A stretch of DNA of 10,856 nt from Desulfobacterales bacterium (GCA_020056865.1 JAGVGX010000060.1:1-10856), one strand, 5' to 3'. Positions 1-6,921 are shown, counted from the first letter of the stretch. Notes: generated by a model not told the origin, from the letters alone. Program-made: numbers and translations.

Positions 1-900
1 ATCGGAAATTTTGATGGCGTTCACTTAGGCCATCAGGCGCTTTTTCACGAGGTCATTAAAAAAGCTAATGCCATGAGCGGAACATCCATTGCGGTATCCT
101 TTGAACCACATCCAATAAAAGTACTTAACCCAGAACACTATCTTCCAATAATTACGCTGTATGAACAAAAGGCCGAACTTATCGAACGTTGTGGGATCGA
201 TGTTTTTATATGCATACCTTTTACAAAAGAATTTGCATCTGTATCTGCCCAGTTCTTTATAGAAGATCTGCTTGTCAAACATATTGGCATAAAAGCAATT
301 GTAGTTGGAAATGATTATAGATTCGGAAAAAACAGGGAAGGAAATACTGATCTATTAAAAACATACGGCGAACGTTTAGGTTTTGAAGTCATCGTCAGCA
401 GTTGGCAACAAATACCAAACAGCCTCGAAAAAATAAGCAGCACAAGTATACGGGAACTTGTCGTTGCCGGAAAGGTTGAGGATACACAAAAATTACTGGG
501 ACGATACTATCAAATAAGGGGGAATGTTGTTAGCGGAAGAAACAGAGGTGGAAGACTTCTTGGATTTCCAACAGCAAATATTAACTTAACTGATGAACTC
601 TGCCCGAAAACAGGCGTTTATGCGGTTATCGTTGAATGCGCAAACAAAACATTCAAAGGGGTTGCAAATATCGGATACAGTCCTACATTTGACGATCATA
701 TATTTACTGTTGAGGTACATATATTAAAATTTAATGAAAACATCAACAATCAAACAATTCGTGTTAATTTTATTCAACGTATAAGGGATGAAAAAAAGTT
801 TTCCAATATAAAAGAGCTGTCACATCAAATAGAAAAAGATATAAAAACTGCCGAAGATATACTTAATTCATCTGTTATTGCTAAATTTCTATCGGATTGA
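1..900 (+). CDS. ribF: Bifunctional riboflavin kinase / FAD synthetase, 5'-truncated by window edge
   Basis: The protein makes FMN from riboflavin and then FAD from FMN, in the cytoplasm. The frame is open from base 1 and 299 residues are visible. It begins inside the nucleotidyltransferase signature IGNFDGVHLGHQ (residues 1-12 here), so only about the first 15-20 residues and the true start are missing. The FAD-synthetase domain continues to the ISSTSIR motif (about residues 145-151). The flavokinase domain follows, with GFPTAN (PTAN at about 190-193), the KTGVYAV segment, and VEVH (about 237-240) carrying the expected catalytic Glu, then the RIRDEKKF block typical of the C-terminal end. An internal ATG at 73 is too far in to be the start because it would remove the HxGH nucleotide-binding motif. 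The gene ends 2 bp from the stop of the convergent lipoprotein gene, and no terminator hairpin is visible between them. Confidence 0.96.
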   Translation: MGNFDGVHLGHQALFHEVIKKANAMSGTSIAVSFEPHPIKVLNPEHYLPIITLYEQKAELIERCGIDVFICIPFTKEFASVSAQFFIEDLLVKHIGIKAIVVGNDYRFGKNREGNTDLLKTYGERLGFEVIVSSWQQIPNSLEKISSTSIRELVVAGKVEDTQKLLGRYYQIRGNVVSGRNRGGRLLGFPTANINLTDELCPKTGVYAVIVECANKTFKGVANIGYSPTFDDHIFTVEVHILKFNENINNQTIRVNFIQRIRDEKKFSNIKELSHQIEKDIKTAEDILNSSVIAKFLSD

Positions 901-902
901 TC

Positions 903-1889
903 TCATTGTAAGCGGTCCAGTTTTTCCAGAATCTCAATAGCCTTGCTTAAATCTCTTTTTGCTTCCTCATGGTCAGGATCAAATGCTAAGGTTTTTCGCC
1001 ATTCCATGATGGCGTTTTGAATTTTTTCGTCTATATAGAACTTAACCCCTGTTTTATAGTATTGATCTGCCAGATCTTTTATAACTTTTCTCTGAAGGGC
1101 TACCTTTTGTTTCACATCTTTATACTCGGGATCTACCTTGCAAAACATATCCAAGGATTGCAGGTATTCTTTCTGGATATCAAGCATCACCCCTTTTTGG
1201 TAATATGACGCATTGGCCAAATCAAAGGCTTTTTTATTTAAAGGAACGTGTTTTAATATTTCTTCTGAAATACGAATAGCATCGTCAAATTGACCCGCTT
1301 TTAGAAAAACGGTGCCTTGTGCAAGTTTGGCCTCAAAATCAATTTCAGGTTTTCTGAATTCAGGCTTTAGATTTACCGGTTTTGTTCCCAAAGCTTTTTT
1401 CTTATCATCCCCTCGCAAATCATCACCTTTTCTATCATCTATAGCACCGTGGGAATCTTCTGAGACCATGCCGTCTGCATTATATTTATCTTCTTTAAGA
1501 ATGTTCTTAAAATATGTTACAGCCTTATCGTTGTCCGGATCAATTTTTACGGCCAGATAAAATTCGCGTCGTGCCAGGATTAATTCATCATTTTTATATA
1601 AATCCATTCCGTTATTAACATGTTTTTCTGATTGTTCTTTGATGTGTGCCGTCAAATCAGATATCTTTATCGCCGCTTCTTTGCCCTGTGCTGACAATCT
1701 GTCGACCATCTTCCAGCAATAAAGTGCCATCTGCCATTCCTCATTTTTTTCAAACGCCACCGCCCTCTTCCGGTATGTTTCCATGTTTTGATTCTGGGAA
1801 CTATCAGAAACAACAAAAAGACCGACACATCCTGTAAAAAAAAATATGGAAACGATGCATAAAATATAATTAAAAATTAATTTAATCAC
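903..1889 (-). CDS. TPR-repeat lipoprotein coupled to the adenylate cyclase gene
   Basis: This 328-residue protein is predicted to be exported and lipid-anchored. A hydrophobic signal (residues 4-19) ends in FFTGC, which would make Cys21 the lipidated residue; Phe at -3 is an unusual but tolerated lipobox variant. The rest is helical with TPR-like units at about 37-66, 87-119, 184-216 and 273-306, of which the second and last (ending in DPDN and DPDH) are the clearest. A charged, low-complexity linker rich in D, K and G lies at about 133-180. The start is a GTG at 1889 whose bases overlap the cyclase stop codon (GTGA). A Shine-Dalgarno-like AAAGGAAA lies about 6 nt upstream, inside the cyclase gene, which supports this start and translational coupling. 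TPR lipoproteins usually act as scaffolds, and I do not recognise a specific function. Partnership with the cyclase is inferred from gene order only. Confidence 0.85.
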   Translation of the reverse strand: MIKLIFNYILCIVSIFFFTGCVGLFVVSDSSQNQNMETYRKRAVAFEKNEEWQMALYCWKMVDRLSAQGKEAAIKISDLTAHIKEQSEKHVNNGMDLYKNDELILARREFYLAVKIDPDNDKAVTYFKNILKEDKYNADGMVSEDSHGAIDDRKGDDLRGDDKKKALGTKPVNLKPEFRKPEIDFEAKLAQGTVFLKAGQFDDAIRISEEILKHVPLNKKAFDLANASYYQKGVMLDIQKEYLQSLDMFCKVDPEYKDVKQKVALQRKVIKDLADQYYKTGVKFYIDEKIQNAIMEWRKTLAFDPDHEEAKRDLSKAIEILEKLDRLQ

Positions 1890-3610
1890 GCGTTGTTTCC
1901 TTTAAAACGAATCAGCCTGAATGCCTCAATTTTTTCTTTCAGCCCTTTTATTTTCTGGGGCAAAAGCGCATCATATATAATCATATCACTTAACTTCCTG
2001 AAAACATTGCTGCTGATCACTACTTCTCCAGGACCTGCCAAAGCATTAAGGCGCGAAGCCACATTAACACAATCACCTATAACAGTATATTCCATCTTTA
2101 CTTGTGAACCGATGTTGCCTGAAATAACAACCCCGGTGTCTATCCCTATCCCTACGGATGAAAGGAGGTCATTTCCGCTTTCACATGAAATTTTTAACAA
2201 TTGTTTTTGTATTTCAAGAGCAGCACTTGATGCCCTTTTCACATGATCCTTGTGATACACAGGAACACCAAATACCGATAAAACAGCGTCACCGATAAAT
2301 TTATCAACATATCCGCCATGATCAAGAACAATTTTGGTAACTATTTCGAAGTATTCATTCAGCCCATCTACAACGTCTTCGGGTTCTTTTTCAGCAGAAG
2401 ACGACATGAATCCCCTGATATCAGAAAAAACAATAGAAGCCTCGTTTCTATATCCTTTAATCCACTGGCTCTCAGGATTTTTTAAAATCATCTCCAGTAC
2501 TTCTGTACCAACATATTTGCCAAAAGATTCCTGCATCAATGATTTTTTCATCAGGTCTTCGCTCATCTGATTAAATGCAAGGGCAAGATTACCCAACTCA
2601 TCCTTTCGTTTCATTATAATTTTATGTTTATAATCCCCTTCGCCTATTTTTTGCGTGGCTAAAACAAGCTTAGAAACAGGACGTGAAAACCCTATGCCAA
2701 GTAAAACAGAGATACATATACTGCATAACAATACGGCCAGTGTTGTTAAAACAATAGTCAACCTTTCCTTTTGAACCATATCTTCAATAAAATCGATGGA
2801 GACGCCCACATACACCTTGCCCAGCTCTTTTTCTTTAAATATGACCGAACGCGTTAAATTTAACATCCGAAGGCCTGAACCATGCGTATAATCAAAGTAA
2901 GTAATAGAACCTTTATCTGTCACTTCTTTAATTTTATCCAACTGCATAAAAAGGTTGCCGATTTCAAACATGTTTGAATGTGCCTTCACAATATTATTTT
3001 TATCAACAATTGCAGCATAAACCAGACCATCGACTCCGGCAACGCCTTTGATTAAGGTATTTAACTGCAAAATATTATTATCCAAAAGGGGGATTCTGGC
3101 ATTATCAGCAAAATAGTTCAGGCTCACCATGCCAATCCTGACGGTTTGTTCGTAAAGTTGTTGCTTTTGCCTTTTAAGGGTAACAAAGCTTATAGAAACC
3201 ACTGTAGTAATAACTATCATAATCATTACAAAAGACAGCTTAAGCCAGATGGGAATGCTTGGTGTCGGCAACCTTTCAATAAAGGTCCCTCGTTTTGCCT
3301 TAACAAGCTTATAAATATCATCATCAAGCGTCGTCGCCGCAATTTGATAATTCTCATTAATTGCCTTGAGGATGCTATCTTCTGAAGCAAACCCCTGCTC
3401 AACGATAATATGCCCTAATTTTACAGCCTTACCAAGATCAATTAAATTTTTCTCTTGGATCCTTAAGGCGCTATCAAGCTGGTCTTGGGTAACAATCTTT
3501 TGTTTGATTAAAAGTTGACCAAGGATAAGGTCGTAATTTTTAGAAGATTTTCGAAACAGTTTTTGAATTAAAAGAGGTATTTTCTTTATTAAAAGGAGAG
3601 AAAAACGCAT
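1886..3610 (-). CDS. Membrane adenylate cyclase: GspE/MshE-N-like domain, periplasmic sensor, HAMP, class III cyclase
   Basis: The 574-residue protein is predicted to make cAMP from ATP at the inner membrane. Residues about 28-90 resemble the N-terminal domain of type II secretion or MSHA ATPases, with two LG-x-x-(L/I)(I/V) repeats (from 30 and 65). TM1 lies at about 121-144, a periplasmic sensor at about 145-281, TM2 at about 284-309, and HAMP at about 308-358 with the usual DELGNLA motif. The catalytic domain (about 388-570) is complete: metal-binding Asp397 (FSDIRGF) and Asp441 (FIGDAVLSVFG), adenine-selecting Lys437 and Thr509 (EYTVIGD), and transition-state Asn516 and Arg520 (VNVASR). 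Lys with Thr points to ATP rather than GTP. ATG 3610 is the only reasonable start, although the nearest SD-like stretch (GAGG) is about 15 nt away and weak. The 113-bp gap from hemB is AT-rich with no clear terminator, so independent transcription is undecided. The stop overlaps the lipoprotein GTG. Confidence 0.93.
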   Translation of the reverse strand: MRFSLLLIKKIPLLIQKLFRKSSKNYDLILGQLLIKQKIVTQDQLDSALRIQEKNLIDLGKAVKLGHIIVEQGFASEDSILKAINENYQIAATTLDDDIYKLVKAKRGTFIERLPTPSIPIWLKLSFVMIMIVITTVVSISFVTLKRQKQQLYEQTVRIGMVSLNYFADNARIPLLDNNILQLNTLIKGVAGVDGLVYAAIVDKNNIVKAHSNMFEIGNLFMQLDKIKEVTDKGSITYFDYTHGSGLRMLNLTRSVIFKEKELGKVYVGVSIDFIEDMVQKERLTIVLTTLAVLLCSICISVLLGIGFSRPVSKLVLATQKIGEGDYKHKIIMKRKDELGNLALAFNQMSEDLMKKSLMQESFGKYVGTEVLEMILKNPESQWIKGYRNEASIVFSDIRGFMSSSAEKEPEDVVDGLNEYFEIVTKIVLDHGGYVDKFIGDAVLSVFGVPVYHKDHVKRASSAALEIQKQLLKISCESGNDLLSSVGIGIDTGVVISGNIGSQVKMEYTVIGDCVNVASRLNALAGPGEVVISSNVFRKLSDMIIYDALLPQKIKGLKEKIEAFRLIRFKGNNA

Positions 3611-3723
3611 TATTTATTATTACGCCTCGTTTTTATTACATTATTAAACAGTTAAAGCCCACTTGAAACTTTTTCGATGTTCACAGCAGCACAGTTAGTT
3701 TATAAAAACAACACGTAAAAAAA

Positions 3724-4701
3724 CTATTTATTTTTAAGTTCTTCAGCCGCTTCAACTGCAAAATATGTAAGAATCATATCCGCACCAGCACGTTTTATGG
3801 ATGTCAGCGTTTCCATCATGACTTTTTTCCCGTCGATCCATCCCATTTTATCTGCAGCTTTTACCATGGCATACTCTCCACTCACATTATATGCAGCAAC
3901 AGGAAGGTCAAATTCCTGACGGATTCTGTAGATAATATCCAGATAGGAAAGCGCAGGTTTAACCATTATAATATCTGCGCCTTCCTCAACGTCCATAGTT
4001 GCTTCCCGAATCGCCTCATCGGCATTTGCAGGATCCATCTGATATGTCCTTCTATCCCCGAATTTAGGGGATGAGTCAGCAGCGTGTCGAAACGGCCCAT
4101 AATATGCTGAGCAGTACTTTGCCGAATACGACATTATAGGGGTACTGCTGTAACCATTTTCATCAAGACATTCACGTATTTCTGCAACACGTCCGTCCAT
4201 CATATCCGAAGGAGCCACTATGTCCGCGCCTGATTTTGCATGCGAAAGGGCTGTTTTGGCTAAAAGATCCAGCGTAGCGTCATTGTCAATGATGTCTCCG
4301 TTAACAAATCCGCAATGGCCGTGGTTGGTGTATTGACATAAACATACATCAGTTATAACGGCAAGCTCCGGAATTTTATTTTTTAATGCAACAATAGCTT
4401 GCTGAACAATTCCGTTCTTTGCATAAGCACTGGTTGCAAGCGGATCTTTTTTTTCAGGTAAACCAAAAAGTACAACCGCAGGAATGCCAAGATCATAAAC
4501 CTTTTGTGCAGTCTTGGCCAGATTATCTATGGATAACTGATATTGACCAGGCATTGAGGAAATGGAATTTTTTACATTCTTTCCAGGGACAACAAAAATA
4601 GGGAAAATAAGGTCATCAACCGAAAGTACGTTTTCACGCACCAAACGACGCAGTGCTTCACTTTGACGCATGCGCCTGGGTCTATACTCAGGGAAAATCA
4701 T
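3724..4701 (-). CDS. hemB: Porphobilinogen synthase (delta-aminolevulinic acid dehydratase), zinc type
   Basis: HemB condenses two 5-aminolevulinate molecules to porphobilinogen, an early shared step of heme, siroheme and cobalamin synthesis. From ATG 4701 the protein has 325 residues, normal for the family, and opens with the standard FPxYRPRRMR segment. The two Schiff-base lysines are present: Lys195 in SAKY and Lys248 in MVKPAL. The metal loop [14 protein letters not shown] has three cysteines (120, 122, 130), the zinc-dependent version as in E. coli. The frame stays open upstream to a TTG at 4728 (334 residues), but ATG 4701 is preferred because AAAGG sits 8 nt before it and because the extra codons lie inside the palindromic repeat. 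The gene is downstream of the ClpX-like gene and upstream of the cyclase. No other heme-synthesis gene is adjacent. Confidence 0.97.
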   Translation of the reverse strand: MIFPEYRPRRMRQSEALRRLVRENVLSVDDLIFPIFVVPGKNVKNSISSMPGQYQLSIDNLAKTAQKVYDLGIPAVVLFGLPEKKDPLATSAYAKNGIVQQAIVALKNKIPELAVITDVCLCQYTNHGHCGFVNGDIIDNDATLDLLAKTALSHAKSGADIVAPSDMMDGRVAEIRECLDENGYSSTPIMSYSAKYCSAYYGPFRHAADSSPKFGDRRTYQMDPANADEAIREATMDVEEGADIIMVKPALSYLDIIYRIRQEFDLPVAAYNVSGEYAMVKAADKMGWIDGKKVMMETLTSIKRAGADMILTYFAVEAAEELKNK

Positions 4702-4709
4702 TGTTTTTA

Positions 4710-4714
4710 CCTTT
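4710..4714 (-). promoter_or_regulatory. Ribosome binding site that decides the hemB start
   Basis: On the minus strand AAAGG is followed by 8 nt and then ATG at 4701. The upstream TTG candidate at 4728 has no comparable site. The site lies immediately outside the base of the palindromic element (its last paired bases are at 4716-4719), so it would be left single-stranded if that element folds in the mRNA. Confidence 0.6.
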
Positions 4715-4715
4715 C

Positions 4716-4857
4716 GAGCAAATTTCAAAACGTCCCATTTTGGCCAATCTCAGCGTTGGGCTCAAATTTTAATCCTCGAAATACTCAATGTATTCCTGCG
4801 GTTAAAATTTTCGCCTGCTTTGACCTTGACCAAACTAAAACGTTTTGAAACTGGCTC
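4716..4857. repeat. 142-bp imperfect palindromic element (REP/MITE-like) in the hemB leader
   Basis: Two arms of 69 and 68 nt (4716-4784 and 4790-4857) are inverted copies around a 5-nt centre (TCAAT). By eye about 48 of 68 positions are complementary with one unpaired base. The outer ends match best: GAGC, then TTTCAAAACGT at 4723-4733 against ACGTTTTGAAA at 4840-4850. AAATTTTAA against TTAAAATTT and AATAC against GTATT near the centre are also perfect. There is no ORF of its own and no clear target-site duplication. Such structures are typical of dispersed palindromic repeats, and as RNA it could form a long hairpin between the ClpX-like gene and hemB. I cannot name a published family, and copy number elsewhere in the genome cannot be seen from here. 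No second copy was found in this window. Confidence 0.72.
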
Positions 4858-4864
4858 TTTCATC

Positions 4865-4887
4865 AAAAATTTTTTTTTTAAAATAAA
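4865..4887. other. A/T homopolymer tract flanking the palindromic element
   Basis: A run of five A, then ten T, then more A beside the outer end of the palindromic element. It could be a curved or slippery stretch or the U-tract of a weak terminator read on either strand, but there is no GC-rich stem next to it. I assign no function. Confidence 0.3.
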
Positions 4888-4889
4888 CG

Positions 4890-4946
4890 TTACAGGAAGA
4901 TATCCAGTTTAGTTCCGTATCGGTTAGACATATTGTCTATGACCAT
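4890..4946 (-). CDS. Possible 18-residue micro-ORF overlapping the ClpX-like stop
   Basis: On the minus strand the ClpX-like stop TGA shares its A with an ATG (TGATG). AAAGGAG lies 4 nt before this ATG, inside the last codons of the ClpX-like gene. The reading frame encodes MVIDNMSNRYGTKLDIFL and stops with TAA. The stop-start overlap and strong SD are what translational reinitiation would use, and the annotated upstream gene itself has no SD. The peptide is short, matches nothing I recognise, and could be chance or the remnant of a gene interrupted by the neighbouring palindromic element. Confidence 0.28.
   Translation of the reverse strand: MVIDNMSNRYGTKLDIFL
4925..4939. repeat. Short perfect inverted repeat after the ClpX-like gene
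   Basis: TAGACA-TAT-TGTCTA is a perfect 6-bp inverted repeat with a 3-nt centre. It can be lengthened by GGT/ACC if two bases bulge (4922-4944). It sits 7 bp beyond the ClpX-like stop codon and inside the micro-ORF. The stem is not GC-rich and has no immediate U-tract, so it is a poor intrinsic terminator. An operator or mRNA 3'-end hairpin is possible. Confidence 0.35.
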
Positions 4947-6691
4947 CAGACTCCTTTCAATTCTTTTTTTATAAGATTGTCAATAAAGGTTTCGGGCGAT
5001 AACAGCGCATCTTTTGTAATAAAAAATTGGTTTTTACCTGTTTTTTCCCTGACAAGTTTTAAACCGAGACCGAAAGACTCTGAGAGCTTTGTGCTGTATT
5101 CTTTAAAATTTATTGAAAATTCAATAACTTGTAAAACGATATGGTCAATTGCATCTTCTTCGAGTACAATGTTTACACCATAATCATTAAAAAATAACAG
5201 CTCAAGCTTTTTAGCCTCATCATAAAACGATTTTATTTTTTCAATGATGCGTCCCACATCGGCGATGTGTTTCGAATAGTAAGCAGCCACAGCATTAATC
5301 TGCAACGGTGTCAAAGACAGGTTGTATTTTTTTCTGAATATATCCCTGTTGGATGTAACATAATCTGAAACTAAAACCATTTCCTTTTGTAAAACATCAT
5401 CATAAATATCATCTGGCTGGTCAGACGATGCCAAAGAAAATAACCGTTCAAGTGATGTTTCAGGGCATTGGATCAATGAACGGGTAACAGAAAATTTTTT
5501 GATAGTTGTCGATGGCAGGCGCGTTTCAAATTCAAGAAGCGCAGATTCAACGGCACTGACCAAGCCTCTGGCTCCGGTCTTTTCATCAAAAGCATGTTCT
5601 GAAAGCATGCGCAAGCTTTCCTGGTCAAACTTAACATCAATACCATATGCAGCAAAATCAAGCTTTTTCCCAAGAATTATAGGGTTATTCGGATTATTTA
5701 AAATCTCAAACAGGTCATCTTTTGTCAATTTTTCAAAAACAGCTCTTACAGGAAGCCTGCCTACGAACTCCGATTCAAAACCAAACTCGATCAAATCTTC
5801 CGACTTGACATGCTTTAAGGTATGAGCTTCATTGTCGGAGCGTTTGATTTGAGCCCCAAACCCTATATTCTGATTGCTCATGCGTTTATCAATGATTTCC
5901 TGTAAACCGTCAAACGCACCGCTCATGATAAAAAGAATGTTTTTTGTATTAATGGTTCGCTTTTCTCTTTTGCCTGTTTTACGAAACTGCTCAACTTCCT
6001 GTATCATGGATATCGGATCATGAGGCACCTTTATATCAATATCCGTATCTTCCATTGGCTTTAAAAGCGCCCGTTGAACACCTGTTCTGGAAACATCAGC
6101 GCCTATGAAGTTTCGGCTTGAAGCAATTTTGTCAATTTCATCAATGTATATAATCCCGTATTGTGCCAGTTCGATATCATCATCTGCCTCCCTGAGCAAA
6201 TCCCTGACGAGATCTTCAACATCACCGCCAACATAGCCGGTTTCACTGAACTTGGTCGCATCCCCCTTGACAAAAGGAACACCTATCTTTTTAGCTATCA
6301 GCTTGATAATGTAAGTTTTGCCGACACCGGTAGGCCCTATCATAAGCACATTGTTTTTGATCATTCCAACCATATCATCTGCTATGTCACTGGACGATTT
6401 GCTTCTTTTTATCCTGTTGAAATGAGTACATATTTTGGTAGATAGAACCGCCTTGGCACTATCCTGCTTAACAATGTACTGATCAAGATAAGCAATGAGC
6501 TCTTCGGGAATTAAGTTAAAGTTTATCTTCTTTTCTTTCGAAGACTTTCTATGTTTGTCTGAATACAATTCGTCCGGTAGTACTACAGGCGAAACGACCT
6601 TGACATTTCCACCAAATCTTTTAGACAAAAAATTACTGACCTCTTTTTCAATTTCTTTTGGATCCGGTATTTTTTCATTATTCTCGTTCAT
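4946..6691 (-). CDS. ClpX-like AAA+ unfoldase with non-standard N- and C-terminal regions
   Basis: This 581-residue AAA+ ATPase is of the ClpX/HslU type. It shows Walker A GPTGVGKT (119-126), pore loop GYVG (152-155), Walker B IIYIDEID (180-187, Asp184 and Glu185), Arg finger in EFVGRLP (Arg312) and sensor 2 in KTGARGL (Arg375). IGFGA (276-280) matches the ClpX loop that docks on ClpP. It differs from housekeeping ClpX (about 420 residues) in three ways. There is no four-Cys zinc N-domain. The pore-2 region (about 216-248) is longer and lacks RKH. About 180 extra residues follow the small lid. Substrate unfolding for ClpP or another partner is inferred, but no clpP, trigger factor or hslV is nearby. 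The start at ATG 6691 has no SD, and the promoter predicts a leaderless mRNA. I consider it a ClpX paralogue rather than clpX itself. Confidence 0.88.
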   Translation of the reverse strand: MNENNEKIPDPKEIEKEVSNFLSKRFGGNVKVVSPVVLPDELYSDKHRKSSKEKKINFNLIPEELIAYLDQYIVKQDSAKAVLSTKICTHFNRIKRSKSSSDIADDMVGMIKNNVLMIGPTGVGKTYIIKLIAKKIGVPFVKGDATKFSETGYVGGDVEDLVRDLLREADDDIELAQYGIIYIDEIDKIASSRNFIGADVSRTGVQRALLKPMEDTDIDIKVPHDPISMIQEVEQFRKTGKREKRTINTKNILFIMSGAFDGLQEIIDKRMSNQNIGFGAQIKRSDNEAHTLKHVKSEDLIEFGFESEFVGRLPVRAVFEKLTKDDLFEILNNPNNPIILGKKLDFAAYGIDVKFDQESLRMLSEHAFDEKTGARGLVSAVESALLEFETRLPSTTIKKFSVTRSLIQCPETSLERLFSLASSDQPDDIYDDVLQKEMVLVSDYVTSNRDIFRKKYNLSLTPLQINAVAAYYSKHIADVGRIIEKIKSFYDEAKKLELLFFNDYGVNIVLEEDAIDHIVLQVIEFSINFKEYSTKLSESFGLGLKLVREKTGKNQFFITKDALLSPETFIDNLIKKELKGV

Positions 6692-6728
6692 AATATGAAA
6701 TTATAATCATAAGTTGCAATAATTGCAA
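6692..6728 (-). promoter_or_regulatory. Near-consensus sigma70 promoter of the ClpX-like gene (predicted leaderless)
   Basis: On the minus strand a -35 TTGCAA (6728-6723) is separated by exactly 17 bp from a perfect -10 TATAAT (6705-6700). Only 8 nt (TTCATATT) lie between the -10 and the ATG at 6691, so transcription would begin at or within a base or two of the start codon. This fits the absence of any Shine-Dalgarno sequence before that ATG. Confidence 0.62.
6714..6728. promoter_or_regulatory. Perfect palindrome overlapping the promoter, candidate operator
   Basis: TTGCAAT-A-ATTGCAA is a perfect 7-bp inverted repeat around one base. It covers the whole -35 element and the upstream part of the spacer of the ClpX-like promoter, a position where a bound dimeric repressor would block RNA polymerase. 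The carboxyltransferase gene diverges from the other side of the same 230-bp gap and could share the control. No regulator gene is adjacent, so the binding protein is unknown. Confidence 0.42.
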
Positions 6729-6799
6729 GACAAGACCTTTAAAATTCATTCTATTAGAAAGATTTTTCACTCGCCCCTTATCCTGTCGGCAGTTTGCTG

Positions 6800-6828
6800 T
6801 TGCCCTGGGTAATATAAGCTGATAATCT
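6800..6828 (+). promoter_or_regulatory. Weak candidate promoter for the carboxyltransferase gene
   Basis: TTGCCC (6800-6805), a 17-bp spacer, and TAATCT (6823-6828) have the right spacing, but each hexamer departs from consensus by two bases or so. It would give a leader of roughly 85 nt. The surrounding AT-rich sequence offers other weak matches, so this is only the best-placed candidate. Confidence 0.25.
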
Positions 6829-6876
6829 TAATAATACGATTGTAAAAAATGTAGCACCAAAAGTTCATCACAAGAA

Positions 6877-6900
6877 CAGATTTTAACAGAATCAAATCTG
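6877..6900 (+). promoter_or_regulatory. Small stem-loop in the carboxyltransferase leader
   Basis: CAGATTT (6877-6883) and AAATCTG (6894-6900) form a perfect 7-bp stem with a 10-nt loop. It ends just before the only SD-like stretch, AAGGAA (6902-6907), which is itself about 14 nt from the ATG at 6922, farther than usual. The structure could influence ribosome access, but an AT-rich stem of this size may be chance. Confidence 0.3.
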
Positions 6901-6921
6901 CAAGGAAATAAAAGAACGACC

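Noticed and set aside
1312..1560. Plus-strand open frame of 82 codons within the lipoprotein gene
   Set aside because: It is antisense to the linker and TPR coding region, with a composition typical of a reverse-frame shadow and no ribosome binding site.
3611..3723. Gap between hemB and the cyclase gene, checked for a promoter, terminator or repeat
   Set aside because: It is AT-rich with scattered weak -10-like hexamers on the minus strand and short T runs after the hemB stop, but no spaced hexamer pair or stem stands out from background.
4663..4912. Two overlapping plus-strand open frames across the hemB start and palindromic element
   Set aside because: They are created by reading through the palindrome and the end of hemB. 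Neither has an SD or a recognisable sequence, and the element itself explains the region.
4922..4944. Inverted repeat after the ClpX-like gene as an intrinsic terminator
   Set aside because: The 6-bp stem is AT-rich and is not followed directly by a U-tract on the minus strand, so it is recorded only as a small inverted repeat.
5473..5673. Minus-strand frame inside the ClpX-like gene, considered as a frameshifted fragment
   Set aside because: The main ClpX-like frame is continuous through this part with all motifs in order, so this is an out-of-frame shadow.
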